Positions 41,966 to 49,367 of a stretch of 49,367 bases of DNA are shown piece by piece; the stretch's first letter is position 1; each line of letters begins with the position of its first letter. The stretch lies in NCBI GenBank assembly GCA_038253945.1, contig JBBSGR010000018.1, positions 1-49,367 on the forward strand, read 5' to 3'. The translations under genes were made by a program, and so were the position numbers. The notes beneath the pieces are model-generated. The model worked only from the letters and a program-made list of their open reading frames with translations, was not told the origin of the DNA and ran no database searches. The stretch comes from JBBRYW01 sp038253945 (GTDB taxonomy: Bacteria > Actinomycetota > Thermoleophilia > Gaiellales > Gaiellaceae).

Positions 41966-44688
41966 GCACGACCCGGGTCTTCCTCGTCCCGCACACGCAC
42001 TGGGACCGGGAGTGGTATCTCCCCTTCCAGAGCTTTCGCCTGCGGCTCGTCGGGCTGATCGACCGCATCCTGGACACGATGGAGGCCGACGAGCGGTTCG
42101 TGTTCACGCTCGATGGGCAGCTCGCGACCGTCGACGACTACCTCGAGGTGCGACCGGAGGCCGAGGGTCGCCTTCGCTCTCTGATCGAGACGGGCCGGCT
42201 GGCGATCGGACCCTGGCAGGTGCTGATGGACGAGTTTCTCGTCTCGGGCGAGTCAATCGTCCGCAACCTCGAGGCAGGCATCGGCCGCGGGGAGTCGCTG
42301 GGAGGCGTGATGCCCATCGGCTATCTGCCGGACATGTTCGGCCACGTCGCGCAGATGCCGCAGCTCCTCCGCGGTGCCGGGATCGAGCACGCGGCGCTCT
42401 GGCGCGGAGTGCCTGCTGCGATCGACCGGAACGCGTTTCGCTGGGAGTCGCCCGACGGCTCGTGGGTCCGGGCCGAGTACCTGGTTCGTGGCTACTGGGG
42501 TGCCGCCTACCTGATCGACCTGCCTGAGCGGCTCGCCGACTCGCTTGAGCTGCTCGAGACGACGCTTCACCCCTTCTTCACCGATCGGCCCGTGCTCGCG
42601 ATGTACGGCACGGACCACTCCGAGCCGATCCTCCAGCTGCCCGAGCTGATCGAGAGCTTGAACAGCGCCCAGGATCGGTATCGCGTCGAGCTCGCCACGC
42701 TTGCCGGCTACATCGCTCGCGACGGCTCGTCCGACGGCCTGCCCCGGTGGAGCGGCGAGCTCCGCTCGGGTGCGCGTGCCAACATGCTAATGGGGGTCAC
42801 GTCGGCACGGATCGACCTGAAGCAGGCGTGTGCGCGAGCGGAGCGGGCACTCGAGCGCTACGCGGAGCCGCTCGCGGCGCTCTGGTCACCGGCGTGGCCC
42901 GGGCGCCTGCTCGAGCTCGCCTGGCGACGCGTGATCGAGAGCTCGGCGCACGACTCGATCTGCGGCTGCTCGGCGGATGCCGTCTGCAGCCAGGTGCTCG
43001 TTCGCTACGCGGAGGCCGAGCAGATCGCTACGGGGCTCGCGCAGGAGGCGGCCGAGGCGATCGCGAGCGACGTTCCGGCGGGCTCGTTCGCCGTCGTCAA
43101 CCCGCTGCCGCGCGCCCGCACGGGGCTCGTGGAGCTGGAGCTGCCGATTCCCGAGGAGTGGAAGGACGTCGCGCTCGAGCTGCCCGACGGCTCGCTCGCC
43201 GCCACCCAGGAGATCGGCCGCTCCGAGCCGCTCCTCTGGGAGACGGAGCTCCGCGGGGCGGAGCTGCCCGAGCGGATGTTCAGGCGGATGCAGGGTCGGA
43301 CCCTGCTTCGCCGGACGCTTCACGGGGTGCGTATCGAGCGACCGGGCGGCGGGCCCCGGATCACGTTCGACGTGCGCGACGACGACGGCGAAGGCCTGAC
43401 CTGGCTCGACGTCGAGGAGCTGAAACGGGAGATCGAAGACGCCGCTGCGACGGCAGCGGACGAGAGCTGGCAGGTGCGGATTCGCGCGGCCCCGAGGCGC
43501 ACGCTCGTGGCGGCTGTGCCAGCGCCGCCGCTCGGCTGGACGTCCGCGCGGCCGGCCTGCGGCCGAGGCCGGGTCGACAACGCCGTTCGGGCCGAGAACG
43601 GAGCGATGACGAACGGCCTGGTCGAGGTGCGCGTCGAGCCGGAGGGAGCTCTCGCGCTCCGAGCGAACGGCGTCGAGCTCTCCGGGGTCGGACGCCTCGT
43701 CGATGGAGGCGACGCAGGTGACAGCTACAACTACGCGCCGCCCGCCCGTGACCTGCTCCTCGACGTGCCGGGCTCCGTCAGAGTCGAGCCGCGCTCGGCC
43801 GGGCCGTTGCGGGCCGAGCTGGCGATCATCCGTACCTACCGCTGGCCCGTCGCGGGCCGTCGAGACGGCAGCAGGCGCTCGGAGGAGACCGTAACCGTCG
43901 CGACCACCATGCTCGCCGAGCTGCGAGCGGGCGAGCCGTTCGTGCGCCTCGAGATCTCCTTCGAGAATCGCTGCTCCGACCATCGGCTGAGATTCCACAT
44001 TCCACTCGCCCGCCCCGCGGGGAGCTCGTTCGCGGAAGGCCAGTTCGCCGTCGTGGAGCGCGGCCTCGAGGCCGAAGGAGGATACGGAGAGGCGGCGCTA
44101 CCCACGTTCCCGGCACACGCCTTCGTCGATGCGGGCGGCGTCGCCGTCCTCGGCGGACACGCTCTCGAGTACGAGCTCTTGAGCGAAGGCGAGCTTGCGC
44201 TGACCCTGCTCCGCTCGATCGGTCTGATCAGCCGGGACGTCCACCCGCTCCGCGAGGATCCCGCCGGCCCTTCGACCCCGATTCCCGCAGCGCAGTGCCT
44301 CGGCCCGTGGAGCATCGGGTTCGGGCTCTTTCCACACGCGGGCTCGTGGGAGAGCGACGGGGTGCTCGCCCGGGCCGAGGACTACCGGCACCCGTTCCTG
44401 ACCGCAGCAGGATCCGGACGCGGCGCCGGCCAGGGCTCCCGCTCGGGCCTCGAGGTGCATGGCGAGAACGTGGTCGCGTCGTCGCTTCGCCGCCGCGGCG
44501 GCCGGCTCGAGCTTCGCCTCGTCAACGAGAGCTCGGTCGAGCGGGAGGCGACTGTCGAGGGAGCCGTCCGCGAAGCAGCGGAGGTCGATCTGCTGGGGCG
44601 CTCGCTTCGGGCGCTACCGTGCGAACCGGGATTGCTTCGCGTCGAGCTCGGGCCCTGGCAGGTGAGGACGGTCCAGCTTCAGGAATAG
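41962..44688 (+). CDS. GH38 alpha-mannosidase, probable CTG start
   Basis: A 908-residue family 38 glycoside hydrolase, similar in motifs to MngB-type mannosylglycerate hydrolases. Zinc and active site: H13 and D15 in VPHTHWDREWYLPF, nucleophile D124 in GYLPDMFGHVAQMPQ, and H330 in SSAHDSICGCSADAV; YGTDHSEP is also typical. The catalytic HTHWD lies only 10 codons after CTG 41962, with no ATG, GTG or TTG between, so initiation at the CTGA overlap is the simplest reading; the alternative GTG 41851 lies deep in the permease gene. No signal peptide: cytoplasmic cleavage of imported mannosides. Confidence 0.9.
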   Translation: MSTTRVFLVPHTHWDREWYLPFQSFRLRLVGLIDRILDTMEADERFVFTLDGQLATVDDYLEVRPEAEGRLRSLIETGRLAIGPWQVLMDEFLVSGESIVRNLEAGIGRGESLGGVMPIGYLPDMFGHVAQMPQLLRGAGIEHAALWRGVPAAIDRNAFRWESPDGSWVRAEYLVRGYWGAAYLIDLPERLADSLELLETTLHPFFTDRPVLAMYGTDHSEPILQLPELIESLNSAQDRYRVELATLAGYIARDGSSDGLPRWSGELRSGARANMLMGVTSARIDLKQACARAERALERYAEPLAALWSPAWPGRLLELAWRRVIESSAHDSICGCSADAVCSQVLVRYAEAEQIATGLAQEAAEAIASDVPAGSFAVVNPLPRARTGLVELELPIPEEWKDVALELPDGSLAATQEIGRSEPLLWETELRGAELPERMFRRMQGRTLLRRTLHGVRIERPGGGPRITFDVRDDDGEGLTWLDVEELKREIEDAAATAADESWQVRIRAAPRRTLVAAVPAPPLGWTSARPACGRGRVDNAVRAENGAMTNGLVEVRVEPEGALALRANGVELSGVGRLVDGGDAGDSYNYAPPARDLLLDVPGSVRVEPRSAGPLRAELAIIRTYRWPVAGRRDGSRRSEETVTVATTMLAELRAGEPFVRLEISFENRCSDHRLRFHIPLARPAGSSFAEGQFAVVERGLEAEGGYGEAALPTFPAHAFVDAGGVAVLGGHALEYELLSEGELALTLLRSIGLISRDVHPLREDPAGPSTPIPAAQCLGPWSIGFGLFPHAGSWESDGVLARAEDYRHPFLTAAGSGRGAGQGSRSGLEVHGENVVASSLRRRGGRLELRLVNESSVEREATVEGAVREAAEVDLLGRSLRALPCEPGLLRVELGPWQVRTVQLQE

Positions 44689-44761
44689 TCAAGCTCACTT
44701 CGGGGGCAATCCGACGTCTAAGTCTCCAACGAAGTACCCAAAAGCCCCGGAGCTAGACTGA

Positions 44762-47178
<2,417 letters not shown>

Positions 47179-47194
<16 letters not shown>

Positions 47195-48009
47195 CGAGCC
47201 CAGGCCTGGTGGCTGGTCCGGGCGAGCTGCCGGCACCCGCGCTCACGGAGCGCCCGGCACCCGCGCCTCCGCCACTCGTCCCCCAGCGGTCACGCCTCTA
47301 CACCCATCGTTTCGGCCTCGCCTACGCGGTGCTCGCGATGGTCGTCGGACTCGCCGTCGGCGGCTTCATCGTGCTGCTCGGCCGGGCGACCGAGCCGCCC
47401 GGGCCGCAGTGGTCCGCCTGGAAGCCGTCGGACGACGGGCCGCAGGGAGCACTCGAGATCGCCAACCACGTCTCGGGGGCCTACAAGCTTTCCGGCGGAG
47501 GCAGGCTCGTCTCCGTTCTCGCAGGTACGCCCAATCTCCAGAACGTCCCGATCGGCCATTTCGCCCTGACCAAGGCGGCAGGCGGGTTCGACGTCTTCCC
47601 CGCGGGGAACAGCATCGAATACCAGCTCTGCGGTTTCGGGCCCGGCTGCGCGATCAAGACGGGCAAGCCGACGCTCGAGCGAGGGCGACTCCTTCATCGC
47701 CAGGCGCTCGAGCTCGCGCTCTACACCTTCAAGTACGTGCACGGAACCGATTCCGTGCTCGCGCTGCTGCCGCCGAAGAAGGGCGCGCGGCCAACCCTTG
47801 CGCTCTTTTTTCGCAAAAAGGATCTGAACAGCGACCTCTCGAAGCCGCTCGACCTCACCCTGCCGCCGCGCCCCGCGCTCACCCCCAACGACCTCACGCG
47901 GGACCTCGCGAGGATTGCGGGCCTCGTGCGAAACCACTTCTTCCAGTACACGTTCCAGCAGGCGCAGGACCGGAGTCTCGTGCTCGTCCTCTCGCCACTT
48001 CGCGCCTGA
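47179..48009 (+). CDS. membrane-anchored partner protein of the FtsH-like protease, unknown function
   Basis: A 276-residue protein with a Pro-rich cytoplasmic N-terminus, one membrane segment (FGLAYAVLAMVVGLAVGGFI, about 44-65) and an outer domain of about 200 residues (GALEIANHVSGAYKLSGGGR, QLCGFGPGCAIKTGKP with two Cys, LALYTFKYVHGTDSVLALLP). I recognise no family. Its ATG lies inside the protease gene, so the two proteins are very probably translated together and may form a complex, as HflK/C or similar adaptors do with FtsH; no homology to those is seen. Confidence 0.75.
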
Positions 48010-48350
48010 GCGCCCGCGCCGCGCTTACGGGAGCACGGGCTCGGCTCGACCGGCTGGCGCTCTACCCCCGCCGCGTCGGCGTCCGCGGGGTTCGCGTCGT
48101 GGTGGCCGGCCCCTTCTTCCGCCTGCCGCACCTGCGCCGCTATGACGGGTACGCGCTCCCGCGTCTGATCTTGCTTCGGGAGCCACCCTGCGGTCCCGCG
48201 GACGACCTCGTCTGCCACGAGCTCTGTCACATCTGGCAGATGCAGCATCACCCGCTGCGGCTCCTCGTCACCCTGCTGACGACGCGCTACGAGCGGAATC
48301 CGTTCGAGGCTGAGGCCCGCTGGGCCGTCTCGCGCACGCGGCCGCTCTAG
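48006..48350 (+). CDS. small HExxH putative metallopeptidase-like protein, probable CTG start
   Basis: About 114 residues. HELCH (71-75) in DDLVCHELCHIWQMQHHP is a gluzincin-like zinc motif, and ERNPFEAEARWA has glutamates that could give the third ligand. It is far smaller than normal peptidases, so it may be a bare catalytic core or a non-catalytic zinc protein. CTG 48006 overlaps the upstream stop as CTGA; an in-frame GTG at about 48099 would remove the first 31 residues but keep the motif. Coupled to the FtsH-like pair. Confidence 0.65.
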   Translation: MSARAALTGARARLDRLALYPRRVGVRGVRVVVAGPFFRLPHLRRYDGYALPRLILLREPPCGPADDLVCHELCHIWQMQHHPLRLLVTLLTTRYERNPFEAEARWAVSRTRPL

Positions 48351-48532
48351 CGAACGAGCTCCCGGAGTCGGTCGACCTCTTCCTGCAGCTCGCGCACGCG
48401 GCGGCGCTCGACCTCGAGCTCGGCGGCCAGCCGCCCCGGCTCTGCGCGCTCCCGTTCGCGGCCGAGCGAGCCGAGCAGGAAGACGAAGACGAGGAGGACG
48501 AGCCCGATCACGGCGTAGACCGCGTCTTGCAT
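48347..48532 (-). CDS. small membrane protein with coiled coil
   Basis: A 61-residue protein: membrane segment AVYAVIGLVLLVFVFLLGSL (about 4-23), then a charged coiled coil (ERAEPGRLAAELEVERRRVR to the end). No family recognised. ATG 48532 has TAGATT 9 nt upstream. It converges with the HExxH gene (4-nt overlap) and is divergent from the next gene. Confidence 0.6.
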   Translation of the reverse strand: MQDAVYAVIGLVLLVFVFLLGSLGRERERAEPGRLAAELEVERRRVRELQEEVDRLRELVR

Positions 48533-48541
48533 TGCCCGGAG

Positions 48542-48547
48542 AATCTA
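48542..48547 (-). promoter_or_regulatory. -10-like hexamer TAGATT upstream of the 48347-48532 gene
   Basis: On the minus strand TAGATT, 9 nt, then ATG 48532. Confidence 0.35.
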
Positions 48548-48595
48548 ACGCGGGGCGTCGAGCTGCGCCGCGCCCACATCGAGCGAATGCCGGTG

Positions 48596-48601
48596 TACGC
48601 T
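48596..48601 (+). promoter_or_regulatory. -10-like hexamer TACGCT upstream of the 48611 gene
   Basis: TACGCT, 9 nt, then GTG 48611; no Shine-Dalgarno sequence. Confidence 0.35.
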
Positions 48602-48610
48602 GAGGCTCGC

Positions 48611-49222
48611 GTGAACCGAAGAGGCGATCGCCCCCTGATCATCGTGCTGGCAGTTGCCGCCGTCCTTGCCCCGTTGCTCACCGCTGGGGCGACCGCGCTC
48701 TTCTTCCTCAGCCGCCAGCAGGACGACCGAATCTCGTCCCTGCGCCGGGACATCTCTACCGTGCGAAACGCGAACGAGCGCCTGTTCGGGCAGCTTGCGT
48801 CCGAGACGGCCGCGAAGAACGCCGCACAGGCAAGGCTGGCCGCCCTGCAAGCACAAGTCGAGGCGGCGAGCCGGCAATTGCAGCAGACAAACGCCAGGCT
48901 CGCAGTTGCGCAACGGGCGCTTCGCGCTCAGGCGCAGGCGGCTCGACGGGCCAGGCAACGCGCGCGAGCGAGCGGTGCGGCACCAGCCCGCAGCGCGGGT
49001 GGCGCCCCGCCGCGGGCGGCCGCCTCGGCTCGGTATCCGGTCCCGCTGAGAAGGCCCGCCGTGGCGGCGCCGACCCGTACAGCCGCTGCGGCTCGACTCC
49101 GTCCGTCACGGCCAGTCGCGGGCACGTCGCTGCCCGCTGCGGCGCCTGCTCTTCGGCCGCTGATTCCAACGCTCATTGCCGCCGTTCGAGACGCGGGGCG
49201 CGGCTGGGGCCGCGGCCGTTAG
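48611..49222 (+). CDS. membrane-anchored coiled-coil protein with Ala/Pro/Arg-rich tail
   Basis: A 203-residue protein: a membrane segment (about 8-34, LIIVLAVAAVLAPLLTAGAT), a coiled coil (DRISSLRRDISTVRNANERL to QRALRAQAQAARRARQR, about 38-120) and a low-complexity Ala/Pro/Arg tail. No family recognised. GTG 48611 is preferred to the upstream start at 48527 because the anchor then lies at the N-terminus and a -10-like element is 9 nt away. Confidence 0.6.
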   Translation: MNRRGDRPLIIVLAVAAVLAPLLTAGATALFFLSRQQDDRISSLRRDISTVRNANERLFGQLASETAAKNAAQARLAALQAQVEAASRQLQQTNARLAVAQRALRAQAQAARRARQRARASGAAPARSAGGAPPRAAASARYPVPLRRPAVAAPTRTAAAARLRPSRPVAGTSLPAAAPALRPLIPTLIAAVRDAGRGWGRGR

Positions 49223-49303
49223 CGTCCGCCCCCCTCTCGCATCGCGTTGGGGTAACGGCCGGTCGGGTGCGTAGGCTCCAGTCCGCGATGGAGGTCGGAC
49301 GGG

Positions 49304-49367
49304 ATGCCGAGGACGAGCGCGGCGAAGGCGACGTGCCCGCGGCCTGAGCACACGGGCTCGCGGGTGC
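49304..49367 (+). CDS. start of a gene cut by the window end
   Basis: ATG 49304 follows GGAGG (49290-49294) by 9 nt and the frame (MPRTSAAKATCPRPEHTGSR) is open to the end of the window. TAGGCT (49272-49277) could be its -10 element. A competing ATG at 49288 opens only 19 codons. Too short to identify. Confidence 0.35.
   Translation, partial: MPRTSAAKATCPRPEHTGSRV

Noticed and set aside
44754..44759. TAGACT hexamer before the FtsH-like gene as another leaderless promoter
   Set aside because: Only 2 nt separate it from the ATG, so transcription would begin inside the coding frame; it does not fit the 6-9 nt spacing.

Overview
The window is a dense, high-GC (roughly two-thirds G+C), almost gap-free bacterial chromosome segment with no rRNA, tRNA, CRISPR array, transposase or phage gene that I can see. 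The block rpsF-ssb-rpsR-rplI-dnaB, the heavy use of GTG starts, the small-type PurL with separate PurS and PurQ, an Fe-S type PurF, an S18 with Cys residues and the style of the secreted proteins suggest an actinobacterium, most likely a deep-branching Thermoleophilia/Gaiellales-like lineage. That placement is inference from protein character; no search was run.

Layout. (1) 1-5.4 kb: a gene tail, a cell-wall amidase, a small membrane protein on the minus strand, then rpsF, ssb, rpsR, rplI and a dnaB interrupted in frame by a 178-residue mini-intein. (2) 5.4-23.3 kb: a nearly complete de novo purine pathway to AMP (purA, purD, purE, purB, purC, purS, purQ, purL, purF, purM, purN, purH). No purK is present, and PurE lacks a histidine normally conserved in class I enzymes. 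The run is broken between purQ and purL by a minus-strand island with a 959-residue secreted protein and a GNAT acetyltransferase. (3) 23.3-27.3 kb: an anti-sigma-like/ECF sigma pair antisense to the end of purH, a cystathionine beta-synthase, and a decayed glycine-rich secreted protein gene. (4) 27.3-33.9 kb: a stand-alone diadenylate cyclase domain; an operon of DUF1800, Tat-exported DUF1501, cupredoxin, BolA and monothiol glutaredoxin; a cystathionine gamma-synthase/lyase; a YbjQ protein. (5) 33.9-37.4 kb: MBL hydrolase plus aminoglycoside-adenylyltransferase-like pair, and an SDR plus GT4 glycosyltransferase pair. (6) 37.5-44.7 kb: a complete sugar ABC importer followed by a GH38 alpha-mannosidase, a mannoside uptake and cleavage unit. 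(7) 44.7-49.4 kb: a divergent FtsH-like membrane AAA protease with two insertions in its ATPase domain, coupled to an unknown membrane-anchored protein and a tiny HExxH protein, then two small membrane coiled-coil proteins and a truncated gene start.

Two patterns run through the window. Many first genes of transcription units have a TAnnnT-like -10 hexamer 6-9 nt before a start codon with no Shine-Dalgarno sequence, as expected for leaderless mRNAs. Inside operons, genes are repeatedly joined by 4-nt NTGA stop/start overlaps, and three of these are CTGA followed by GC, implying CTG start codons for BolA, the mannosidase and the HExxH protein. The best candidate for an undescribed system is the FtsH-like protease operon at 44.76-48.35 kb.
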